From Branchiostoma floridae (Eukaryota; Chordata; Leptocardii; Amphioxiformes; Branchiostomatidae): 64,000 nt of DNA. The DNA lies in contig NC_049984.1 of the NCBI RefSeq assembly GCF_000003815.2, forward strand, positions 1,981,186-2,045,185, in the 5' to 3' direction. Below are positions 13,233 to 24,282 of this stretch, one piece after another. Numbering within the stretch: position 1 is the stretch's first letter; the number at the start of each line of letters is the position of its first letter. The position numbers and the translations under genes were made by a program. The notes under the pieces are model-generated. The model saw nothing but the letters and a program-made list of their open reading frames with translations. It was not told the DNA's origin and ran no database searches.

Positions 13233-14164
13233 AATTTATCAATCGTCGGGAAATAGATAAGGATAGAATTAAGTAAATAAGACGCAGACAAAGAGAATCA
13301 GCCTGAGGAGAGCAGCTGTTGTATGCAGGCAGGTGTAGGCGAGAGAGAAAGACAGGTGCAGCAGGTGCGATGTGACACGCACAGGGGTGAGCACTTTCAT
13401 GGTATGATGTCATGTCTCCACGACGAAAAAGCCTTCAAGGCGATTGGGTAGAACCACAGAAGTGCTGGGCAATCAATTGCAAACAAATGTATACAAGGTA
13501 CATAACGTTACAAACTTTCCGCCGTGATTTTCAATTGAGGGAAATCACTACTACGGGATACTAAGTTTTTGCACATAAGCTTAGCAATTTTCAATGAAGA
13601 AAATCCGTATGCCGTTGCTTGTTATGTGTTTTGCGAAACATTTTACAGAATAATCGTCTACAAATGTTTTAAATTGTATTGAAAGCATGCAAATGTACTT
13701 GCAAGAAGGGAAAAAAATAGAGTTTTCAGACGTCGACGAGGGTTGGAGATCCACGGTTATAGAGAGCATTACGGTAGTAGAAAATAAATTACGGATCACA
13801 TTGAGTTTTCAAAAGTTCAAAGTTATTTTGTAAAGAAACGAGAATTTCTCAAACCATTCGCATGATTAATGATCTGTCCCCATGAGGACTGAGACCCCGG
13901 GGACCGTCCGTTAACCTCCGCCCAGCTGGGTCCCGTCACAGACAGCTCTCTTATCAAAGTTTGTTCTACAGCTAGAGATAAACACTAAAACAGTCTCCGA
14001 CGGACAGTTGTTTGGGGACCTCTCGGAGTGAGAAGGCGGGCCTTGGGGATAAAGGGTCTTACGGAAGTCTGCTGTTCTGGATCAGCTGTCTGTACCTTTA
14101 GATAGTCTCTAATATCAGGCCTATGCTACTGAGCTTCACAAATAAAAATGGTGCTTTAGCTATC

Positions 14165-14375
14165 TACTCTCCAAGCAGAAGTTTGGATCTGACTTGTTTT
14201 GGGCGTCCTTTTAGGCGTTTTTATCGGGTTTTCTATTTTGTCAGATTTTGTTTTTACTCACCGGCAGATATTTGGCTTGCTACTAAAATGGAAAAAAAAA
14301 GACAAAATAGAAAACTCACTGAAAACGACGTCCAAATCAAGCCGGAGCCTTTATATAAACCTCTGCTTGGAGGTA
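14165..14375. mobile_element. MITE, TACTCTCCAAGCAGAGGTT family
   Basis: The left end is TACTCTCCAAGCAGAAGTT and the right end AACCTCTGCTTGGAGGTA. The interior folds back on TTTTCTATTTTGTC / GACAAAATAGAAAA. Other members are at 19595-19773 and 29570-29763, and split pieces begin at 26118 and end at 26735. Confidence 0.8.
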
Positions 14376-16525
14376 AACGCGATTGGTTGCAATAAAACAA
14401 AGCATGGACAAAAGATCACAAAGGTGACGATTGTTCAGTTAGTTTTCATAACTTCAACATTACGATCCTTATTTAACAGACGTATCTGCTGTATGAAACG
14501 CTCCTGGCATGAAAGAAAGACGTGTTTGTGTGTGTGTGATTTACTTGCAGTTGACTTCACTGTTGTGCATATCATTGTTGCGAGGGGGCGCTTTTGAGCG
14601 TGCCCATTACACCTATAAAGTTCGCGGTGACTGTGCTTTCGGAGTGATTCATTTCTGCACTTGTTGCGACGGATATGAGTTTGTCTGCTTGAACGGTTTG
14701 AGTTCGAGGAATTGCGGAAACTTTTCCTTCCCGATGACTGGATTTAACCCGACAACTGAACGGGACACGTAGAGACGGCACACCTTCTTCCTGTTGTGAA
14801 CAACTTCCTCCTAATGTATAACCTATGCTCTACAGTGTATAACCTATATGCTCTACCAATATAATCATCTCTCATAGCCAAGGGAACGCATTTTGAAAAC
14901 CCCCTGACATCCCTGCATTATATTAAAGAGGTAAGAGAAGTTTTCCATTTCAGCTAATGTCTTATCAAGTACCCTTATTCACATACACGCATACAATCAC
15001 AACGACGCTTCGGTGACCATCTGTCACCTTTCTCAGGACAATATTGACGGTTACCTGGTCACGGAAACGTCGCTGCAATGAGTTTAATTTCATCAACGAT
15101 GAAAGATCCTTGGTCGCTGTGATTGTTCATATGTCCTGGGTGTAAATAATATAAGAGATTTCCCAGCCGGATGTAGCCATTCATAGAACTAACGTTAACG
15201 ACACACTCTTGTTCTGAAAGTGGTTGTTCTTGTTGATGTTCTCGTTGTTGATCGAGTCCCGGGATGAAATTTAGTCTTCAAAAAGCGATTTGAGACTTCA
15301 TAAACATACTCAAGATATTCAGGACAGTAAGGTGGGGACATCTTTGATATTTTGAGTACTGCTTATCAAATTTGTGGACGTCGTTTGCAACATTTGGATA
15401 TTTTACATTTTGACATGTTCATTACAGCACCAGTAAAAATGACCTTTGGTCACAACTAGTTACTCATTTACCTGTGCGTAATTATAGGGGCCAGAATCGT
15501 GGCTTTGCTGTACTCTCCTATCTGAGGTTGCCCCGTGGGGAATATCGTTTTCCTTATATTCCTCCCCACTTTTTCCTTATGATAGTTATATGCCGTATGT
15601 TTTTAAGGCTGGTCGAAAAATACGGCATATAAAGAAAAGGTCACGATTTTCCACACCAACCTCTGCTTGGAGAGGAGCTTTGTCGCACAGTTTGGTACAT
15701 GTACAATCGCTGCGGACAATTGCAATATGACCGAAACAATCAATATTTTTTATCCACTTATAGGGATTGGAGTGCCTTTGAATATTGCCTACATGGGTGG
15801 CTAACCTTCCTAACGAATCAGAAATTAAATCAATAAGTAACTTATTACACAAAACAGGAAGTATTTGACTTGCAAACATCCTTCTCATGGAAGCGTATTT
15901 GTGTTGGTACTTGGTAGTAATCATACATTTGTAGTACAATGCTAAACTTTCTTCCAACACAAGGGCATACACGGACCAAGCAAACGTCATTTTTATAGTA
16001 TTTTACGATGCAGTTACCATGAGTTAGTTACCTAATGGCAATTTCTATATTTACGTACAAAAAAAATTATTAGCCAATAACAATTTTTATGTTGTAATGC
16101 ACAAAGAAAGGACACGTTTATGCAAAGAGTTAGCCCTCAGGGATCATCCAAATCAAGTTTCAAATTAGCTTTCTACTTACAGATATATTTTACATAGTGT
16201 GAATCTAATATCGATGTTATATTATTCAACATGCGTTGAGCGGTTTATACATTGTTTTTCCTTCCTTTCCATATTCAATTCAGACATACGATCAAGTTTA
16301 GGTTACAAATTTACAATACACATCTATAACTACTGATCAAAAGTTCCGTGCGTATTTCCACAGTGAACAAGGAGAAAATTAAGATCGATACCAATATAGC
16401 TGCAGGTAAACAAACAAAAATAGAATGGTCTATAATCAAGCAAAACGACTGGGAGAATTTTGAGATAATAACCAGCAAAAAGGAAGACTGGTACGTAGAA
16501 AATAATTTCTTCTCGTCTTTCCCAG

Positions 16526-18350
16526 ATGCAGTCTGCAGTCATAACTGTTGTTCTGGTCGTGATCTTGAGTCTAGCCGGGGCTCTTGCGGGGTATGTCCCC
16601 GACAGGTGTATGGACTGTATGTGCCGTGTGCTGTCCCGGGGATGCCGCATGCCCAGCCCCCCGTGTGAGCTGCAGGGACCGGGGTTCCTAGTCTGTGGGC
16701 CGTACCAGATCAGCAAGGCGTACTGGAAAGACGCAAGGACGATGGGGAAGGACCTCATGGAAGGTGGGAGCGAGCTGTTTGTTTGTTTGTCTGTTTGTTT
16801 GTCTGTTTGTTTGTCTGTTTGTCTGTTTATCTGTCTGTCTGTTTGTTTGTTTGTTTGTTTGTTTGTTTGTTCTGTGGACCGTACCAAATCAGTAAGGCCT
16901 ACTGAAAGGACGCGTGGAGGATGGGAGAGGATTTTATGACCAGTAGGAGCGAACCATGAGTGGTAGTTAGCTTTTAGGAATCATGATTGGTGGATAGCTT
17001 TTTGGGCATGGAGTACTTGGTGTAGGTTTGTAGTTATGTATGTATGTTTGTATATATGTTTCTATGTATGTATGCATGTATGTATGTATTCTTGTGAGCC
17101 ATGGATAGATCATTATGAAATTTAGTGTGTGGTTAGGTCATGTAATATCGAAGAAATCATTGGATTTTGGCACCCCCGGGCGCCTTTCGGTGTGACTGCA
17201 GCAGAACTTCCAGGTTTCATATCTTCAAGGTGTTGTGGACTTCTTTTGTTTGATATTCCAGACTGGCAGAGCTGTGCGGTGTCCTGGACGTGCAGCCGGC
17301 GGGCAGTGGAAGGTTACCTGAGACGGTACGCCGTGAAGGAGAGGCGCGGAATCAAGGTGGTAATTTAATTTAACGAGTTTGCTCAGTGCAAGGTAATATT
17401 GACCACTTTCCCACACTGATGAACTACGCTCACTGTGGCAGCATCTCTTCTCCCTAAAGTCAGGATCATGACTCAATAGGCGAAGCAGGGGTTACGTACG
17501 GGGCTGCTCGGGAAATGATTCCCTGCCCCATTTAGCCAGGATGGTATCCTACTCTTTTCGATAGGCGTGGCGGGTTCTATCGGTAACCGACTTTCATTAA
17601 GATTCAGTCTTACAATCCAATTAAACATCGCTGAATCATTACATTACATTACATAAATCAGATAAAGTTTGTGCGTTCGGAAGTCGGAGAAAAAAGATTA
17701 TTTGTGACCAAAAAATGTAGCAGAGTCAGCAAACTCACAACATTAACCACATCCACCAGGTGTTGGGGCACGACCCGACGTGTGAGGACTTCGCGCGGAT
17801 CCACAAGGGCGGGCCCTTGGGGTACAGCAATGACGCCACGCTGCAGTACTGGGAGAGCGTCGCCAGGTGTCTCCAGGGAGATCCACAGTTCTATCAGGTA
17901 CTCTAGTATCAAAGAATTTAGTAAGGACGGCAACCATCTATTTGTCAACCAAGTGTTCTAGCTAGCCGGCCTCCATCTTTCACTCCTTTATCAACTTGTA
18001 AATGCATCTATTTATCCGTTCATTCATTCATTCTTTCGTTCGTTTGTCTCTATGTTCATTTGCTCGTAACTTCGTCTCTTCATTTGTTCATTCCCTCGCT
18101 CGTTTCTTCTCTAGTACCTTCTCTCGGTCGTTCCTTCATTCGTTTCTGAGTCTCTTCTTTAAATTTGCCAACTAACTTTGGGATTTCAAACTTGGGATAT
18201 CATACAAATGATATTGACATTCCTACCCCAGTTCTTTGTCCATTCTTGATATCGTATTTCGTTTTTAATTTGATTTTATTTGTTTATTCGTTTGATTTCC
18301 AGCCAAACACGATGAACGCAGAACAACGCAGCCTGCAATTGGAACTGTAA
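16526..18350 (+). CDS. Lys-A: divergent i-type (invertebrate) lysozyme, four coding exons, probably catalytically inactive
   Basis: i-type lysozymes (destabilase family) are secreted muramidases of gut and immune defence. Exons: 16526-16763, 17262-17356, 17760-17897 and 18303-18350, with phases that join cleanly to 172 residues. A signal peptide (about residues 1-21, ending GALA) is followed by GYVPDRCMDCMC, then VCGPYQISKAYW, WTCSRRAVEGYLRRYA, CEDFARIHKGGP and LQYWESVARCL, all family landmarks. The last exon adds a short tail ending LQLEL. The expected catalytic Glu in the C-x-C-x-x-E block is Leu (residue 36), and the Asp normally found in MDxGSLSCG is replaced (LQGPGFLVCG). Hydrolysis is therefore doubtful, and a binding or regulatory role is possible. 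Intron 2 lies before the LGHDPTC block, a position not used in Lys-B to Lys-E. Intron 1 carries a (TTTG/TCTG)n run. The shared promoter module of Lys-B to Lys-E was not found upstream. Confidence 0.88.
16779..16871. repeat. (TTTG/TCTG)n microsatellite in Lys-A intron 1
   Basis: An uninterrupted tetranucleotide run lies just after the exon 1 donor. It creates Cys/Leu/Phe-rich false frames on the plus strand and Thr/Asn/Lys-rich ones on the minus strand. Confidence 0.9.
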
Positions 18351-18453
18351 CGGTGGACCTGTAAGATAAACCCTGGCAAATGCAAAAGACTATCTCTCCT
18401 GGACATAGGAGGGTCCGGATTGAAACCTCGTTGCTTGGACTGACAAAAATAGA

Positions 18454-18605
18454 TAATCTCCAAGCAGATCCTACGATGGCATAAGATAGTACCAAACTGG
18501 CCAAGGAATGTAGTCAGCCAAGAGGTGTACATTTGCCATGTAGCCATGCACACTCATAAGCCAGCTTCACTCCTCTGGCAACTTTTGATACTATCTTATG
18601 CTGCT
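18454..18605. mobile_element. MITE, TAATCTCCAAGCAGATCC family, right end lost
   Basis: The left end and interior (ATAAGATAGTACCAAACTGG) match the element at 12854-13031. The right end degenerates after TACTATCTTATGCTGC. Confidence 0.7.
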
Positions 18606-19080
18606 TGAAGGATGGACGACACTGATGACAAAATCGGTCCTCGTTGACTAGACGGACGAAAGACACATGCTACCATAGCTGTTCATGAAACTTTTAATAA
18701 TAATAAAAACACGTAGAGTTTGTTTTCCGTTGTGGACGGTGTTAGCGGGCAGCAATTAAGGCATTAACAAAGTTTACACGAAATTTACAGCACTATACGT
18801 ATTATGATGCCACAGTCGTTGCAAAAGAATCCTATGGAATATGTAATTTCAGAACGTCTTACCACAATCCATATTGCCACAAGGAGGAATATTGCTACAT
18901 ACTATGTGTCAAGTCAACAATACAAGTTGTCTACAGTTCTACAGTTGTTAAATTCACACATCTGTATAAGAATATACAAACAAAACTCTTCAAAAATTCC
19001 AAAAAGATTGCCCCAAACATGCATAGTATACTACTCTTCATTAAGCACAGAAAGAAAATACTATATATAAATTTAGTTAA

Positions 19081-19182
19081 CGCCAACAAATAGTTACTCA
19101 AGCAACTGGATATGGTTTTGAAACGGTCAGACGTTTCGGATAGAATCCACTATCCAGTTGCTTGAGTAACTATTTTTTGGCG
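19081..19182. mobile_element. Foldback MITE (TAGTTACTCAAGCAACTGGA)
   Basis: TAGTTACTCAAGCAACTGGA and TCCAGTTGCTTGAGTAACTA face each other across a short loop. A relative lies at 47886-48000 inside Lys-E intron 1. Confidence 0.75.
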
Positions 19183-19594
19183 TATCTTATTACCTGGATG
19201 TCTAACCTACATCGACGTAAATTTAGTTAACGTTACAAGATGTGTTACAAGATTAAACCTTCTACTATACTAGCGAGTAGATCAGCCAGTCATAAATCAA
19301 TACCAAGACATCTTATGGGTAGTCGTCCGTAAACAATAGATATAATAGTGATAGCATTGCTCCAAATGTATTGTTTATCCAATAGTTCACTTGTAACACT
19401 GCATGTAATTACTTAGCCTTGAGTACCTCATGTAACACAATGGAATTGCTGCATTTAGCCCATGTGGGCAGGAACATGCAAATAAAGATCCACCATTATA
19501 TATGTAAGAGACCAACATCCTAAGGAGAAAAGTACACGCTGGCGTGTTTTGGCAACGTGTGTGGACGTTTTTGTTCATCGATGACCTATGACCC

Positions 19595-19773
19595 TATTCT
19601 CCCAGCAGAGGTTATTCTTCGGCTCCTTTTGTACGTCTTTTTTGGGTGTTTTTTTGTCTATTCACAGTGTTTTCATTTTGTCTACAACTGTTGAACCGAA
19701 ATACTTCCTTACAGAATAAAAAGCATTAAAGAGACATCCGACACAAGTCAGAGTAACCTCTGCTTGGAGAGTA
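19595..19773. mobile_element. MITE, TACTCTCCAAGCAGAGGTT family
   Basis: It begins TATTCTCCCAGCAGAGGTTA and ends TAACCTCTGCTTGGAGAGTA. It is non-coding and lies in the 3' flank of the calmodulin-like gene. Confidence 0.75.
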
Positions 19774-19956
19774 CGATGACGTTTGAGCAACTCTGACTTT
19801 TTGAAACCAGAAAAAAGGGTACCCATGGGTCTACAATACTGCGCGAATATCAGAAGTCCTCGCCAGTTTGATGATACGGACGGAGTTTGTGACAACGCTA
19901 GAAAACATGTATCTGTATGTACAATTTCAAGGAGGGACGGGGTGGCCATGTGACGA

Positions 19957-22900
19957 TCACTTGCCCCCACACATCATCTGCACAAATTCTGCGGAGAAAC
20001 AAACAAAGTACGTGATCAGTATTGTCATTTAAATAAGATAGAGGACGAATGTCATTTTGAATGCCACATACCAAATATTATAAAGATCCGTCAACAGATT
20101 CTTGAGTTACGCACACTGGTCGAGTGTTGGGCTCGGAATCTAGAGGTCCCGACATGTCCCTGACTTTGTGCCCTTGGGAAAGGCACTTTACACGACCTTC
20201 CTCACTTCACCCAGGTGTAAAAATGGGTACTTGACTTCGGTCGGGAGGCAAAGACTACATTTACCTGCTGTCTGTACACTTTGTGGCATTGGTAAAATAA
20301 GTTACTGACCTGAGTGCAGTACCACAATGTCCTTGTCTGTCCCAAATTAAAAATAAATGAAAAAACCTGAAAGCATAACCTTCTTGGCGAGGGCAATGAA
20401 ACTATTCGCCATTTATAGTCATGATATTTCATCTGCCATTGTCGATCTTACCATCTCCGTCCCGAATCATGGATTCATGAATCAATTCGTGGCTTCCTTG
20501 TCCTTGTCAGGTTCACAAACCACTAGGCTACAAATGCTACCTTAAGATGAGAAGAAGATAACACTGAATCTAGAATTTAGAAGCGAAACTACCCACCGTC
20601 ATAGTCGATCTTGCCGTCCCCGTCCTGATCCGCGTCGTGGATCATTTCGTCCACTTCGTCATCCGTCAGCTTCTCTCCCAGGTTCGTCATCACCACCCGC
20701 AGGTCCGCCGGCGTGATGTACCCGTCTCCGTCCTTATCAAACGTCTGTGGGCAACAACAACGTATGAGTAACGTGTGAGGAACGTATGAGCAACGTGTGA
20801 GCAACGTGTGAGGTTAAGTAGGCGTGATTTAGCCATCTCCGTCCTTATCAAACGTCTGTAACAACGTACGGGCAACGTGTGAGCAACGTGTGAGCAACGC
20901 GTGAGGAACGTGTGAGGAACGTATGAGCAACGTGTGAGTAACGTATGAGCAACGTGTGAGTAACGTATGAGCAACGTGTGAGTAACGTATGAGCAATGTG
21001 TGAGCAACATGTGAGTAACGTGTGAGCAACGTGTGAGCTTCTCTCCCAGGTTCGTCATCACAACCTGCAGCTCCGCAGGCGTGATGTAACCGTCTCCGTC
21101 CTTATCAAACGTCTGTAACAACGTGTGAGCAACGTGTTAGTAACGTGTGAGCAACGTGTGAGTATTGTGTGAGTAGCGTGTGAGTATTGTGTGAGCAACG
21201 TGTGAGTATTGTGTGAGCAACGTGTGAGTATTGTTTTAGCAACGTGTAAGCAATGTGTGAACAATACGTGAGCTTACGTAGGCATGTGTGAGACATGTCC
21301 TTGTGGGCTTTCGTACACAATACCCAATGGACGTACTTTGAAGGCGTTTTTGAGCTTCTCCTCCTCATCCACATCCTGCATCCGCTGCCCCATCAGCCCC
21401 AGGATCTCGTCAAATGTGTGAGCAACGTGTGAGAAATATGTGAGCAATGTGTGAGCTTGCGTAGGCGTGATGTAGGCTTGCGCCATAAGACATAATTGAC
21501 CTACTTTGAAGGCGTTTTTGAGCTCCTCCTCCTCATCCACATCCTGCATCCGCTGCCCCATCAGCCCCAGGAACTCGTCAAATGTGTGAGCAACATGTGA
21601 GCAATGTGTGAGCAATGTGTGAGCTTGCATAGGCGTGATGTAGGCTTGCGCCATAAGGCACAATGGACGTACTTTGAAGGCGTTTTTGAGCTCCTCCTCC
21701 TCGTCCACATCCTGCATCCGCTGCCCCATCAGCCCCAGAAACTCGTCAAAGTCGATCTCGCCGCTGCCTGGGGAACACATGAAGACAGGCGTCAATCATA
21801 CTCTCCAAGCAGAGGTTGTGCACAAATGATGTAATAATATAACACTGCATCCTGTATCCCACCGCTGCCACCAAATGTAGTGTGTGGCCGAGCTAGGGTA
21901 ACACAGACAGGAGGACCGGACGCATTGGCTTACACTACAGAATTGACTGACCACGAGGGTCGGTCGTCTCAATTGTCATTCTGAACTAACATAAAAGAGA
22001 TGGGCTATATATGACCCCCATATGTGGTGGGACTTGTACGGTCCTCACATAAACAAGCTAGGGTACCATAGTAACCGCTGGCGCAATCTTCTCGTTTGCT
22101 GACCACGGATAGCCAGCGGTTACTACGGGGATGGTACCCTAGTATCTATTAAACCAGTTATACCATCAGATTCTAAAAGAATATTCTAGGGGTCAACATA
22201 CCTAAATCGCATCTCAAATGCCGAAGAAGGGGATAGAGTAATACAAAACATCCGTAAGGAGACCTCCTTACCACAGTAAGGAGAGAATAAAACTGAAGTG
22301 GTACGACCACGTGCCATGTACATCAGGACTAGCCCGAACTATCATTCAATCATTCAATGAACAGTCAAGGGAAAAGGAATGAGGGATAGACAACGGAAAA
22401 GATGGGATGATGATATGAGAGAAGGGACAGGCATGGCGCTAAGAAAAGAATAGAACCGAGAATAGTTGAGGAAACCGGTCGCCAGGAATTCTGTGGTGCA
22501 TACCCAAAAGGTCAAATAGCCCCTCGACTGAGGGGATAGATGAAATGAAATGAGATTAAATACCATCGGAGTCCATCTCCGCCATCATGTCCTGAATCTC
22601 TGCCTCGGTCGGGTTCATGCCGAGTGACCGCATCACCGTGGCCAGCTCCGAGGTGTTGATCGTGCCGTCCCCATCCTTGTCAAACACCAGGAACGCGTCT
22701 CGCAGCTCTGGGGACGGGTACAGGCAGAGGGCAGCATTTAGTTAGGACGTCGACCAAGTTTTACCAAGTTTAAGGCCACCTTTCCATGAGAACGGCGCTC
22801 TCTCCGCGCTCTCTCTCTGCGACCTAGTTTTTGACAGATAGCTCAAATAATTGTATAGAAAAGAAACGAATTCGTTTACACTTTGTGTGTTTTGTTGTCC

Positions 22901-24228
22901 TCTCAGTCACACTTTTACATAGCATGCTGTATCAGATATAAACAGGATGAAATCAAAGGTTACATATATCCTATTTAGCTCGCAGTGAGAGCGCATCGCG
23001 ATCGCCGTCAAGTGGAAAGGGGGCCTTAAACTTGGTAAAACTGATTTTTAAAGCCTAGGTCACAACCCGCCGTACGTGTACGTACGTGTTTGCTTTTATA
23101 CTACATTTCTCATAGAACGAATTCCGTGTTACTGTAACGTCTTCGGCGGAAATATCACCACAATCAACCACGCTATCAAAATCATGACTAGGATTAGCCT
23201 TTGTTTTGAAAGAAATCAAAAATGGACACTTTTAGGCTAGCCCCCTGAGGTGGCGCCAAAAACTCACCATTANNNNNNNNNNNNNNNNNNNNNNNNNNNN
23301 NNNNNNNNNNNNNNNNNNNNNNNNNNNNNNNNNNNNNNNNNNNNNNNNNNNNNNNNNNNNNNNNNNNNNNNNNNNNNNNNNNNNNNNNNNNNNNNNNNNN
23401 NNNNNNNNNNNNNNNNNNNNNNNNNNNNNNNNNNNNNNNNNNNNNNNNNNNNNNNNNNNNNNNNNNNNNNNNNNNNNNNNNNNNNNNNNNNNNNNNNNNN
23501 NNNNNNNNNNNNNNNNNNNNNNNNNNNNNNNNNNNNNNNNNNNNNNNNNNNNNNNNNNNNNNNNNNNNNNNNNNNNNNNNNNNNNNNNNNNNNNNNNNNN
23601 NNNNNNNNNNNNNNNNNNNNNNNNNNNNNNNNNNNNNNNNNNNNNNNNNNNNNNNNNNNNNNNNNNNNNNNNNNNNNNNNNNNNNNNNNNNNNNNNNNNN
23701 NNNNNNNNNNNNNNNNNNNNNNNNNNNNNNNNNNNNNNNNNNNNNNNNNNNNNNNNNNNNNNNNNNNNNNNNNNNNNNNNNNNNNNNNNNNNNNNNNNNN
23801 NNNNNNNNNNNNNNNNNNNNNNNNNNNNNNNNNNNNNNNNNNNNNNNNNNNNNNNNNNNNNNNNNNNNNNNNNNNNNNNNNNNNNNNNNNNNNNNNNNNN
23901 NNNNNNNNNNNNNACGCTATCAAAATCATGACTAGATTAAGCTTTGTTTTGAAAGACATCAAAAATGAACACTTTTAGGCTAGCCCCTGAGGTGTCGCCA
24001 AAAACTCACCATTAATGCGCTCTTCACTCAACTGGTCAGCCTGTGGGGAAATCAAAGGGTTTGTTAACGGAAAATTATTAAGTGTGCTAGAAATGTAACA
24101 GTTGCCAGCAAATACATCATGTTAAGCTTCACATGGTCTTGCCTAACAAACAACGCGCGCACACCTACATACACACACACACACACGATGCATAGACTAT
24201 ACACAAACGGCATACAGACAGACAGACA

Positions 24229-24282
<54 letters not shown>

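Larger units (their letters stand above)
9495..16525. other. Non-coding stretch between PAR6 and Lys-A
   Basis: This probably includes the PAR6 3' UTR just after 9491; a candidate AATAAA lies at 12355-12360 but its use is unproven. I recognise only repeats: MITEs at 10559-10800, 12854-13031 and 14165-14375, and a GT-rich microsatellite at 13132-13232. A GC-richer, apparently non-repetitive block at 13860-14110 carries several GATA-type motifs. The 134-residue minus-strand frame at 15586-15990 has no clear match. Confidence 0.5.
18351..19956. other. Intergenic stretch between Lys-A and the calmodulin-like gene
   Basis: No gene is seen. It holds a truncated MITE (18454-18605), a foldback element (19081-19182) and a MITE (19595-19773) that lies just 3' of the calmodulin-like stop codon on the minus strand. 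Confidence 0.55.
20759..21625. repeat. GCAACGTGTGA minisatellite carrying exon fragments
   Basis: A 10-11 bp unit (GCAACGTGTGA and GTAACGTATGA variants) is repeated many times between 20759 and 21290, with shorter blocks near 21416-21450 and 21583-21625. It fills the intron between exons 4 and 5 of the calmodulin-like gene. Embedded in it are the exon fragments listed separately. Confidence 0.9.

Noticed and set aside
15586-15990. 134-residue minus-strand open frame
   Set aside because: A short segment (DLISDSLGRLATHVG) faintly recalls a histone fold, but the rest matches nothing, and part of it overlaps a MITE-like end (CTCTGCTTGGAGAG). No splice or start context supports a gene.
16330-16887. 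185-residue minus-strand frame over Lys-A exon 1
   Set aside because: It is the antisense of the exon and of a (TTTG/TCTG)n microsatellite.
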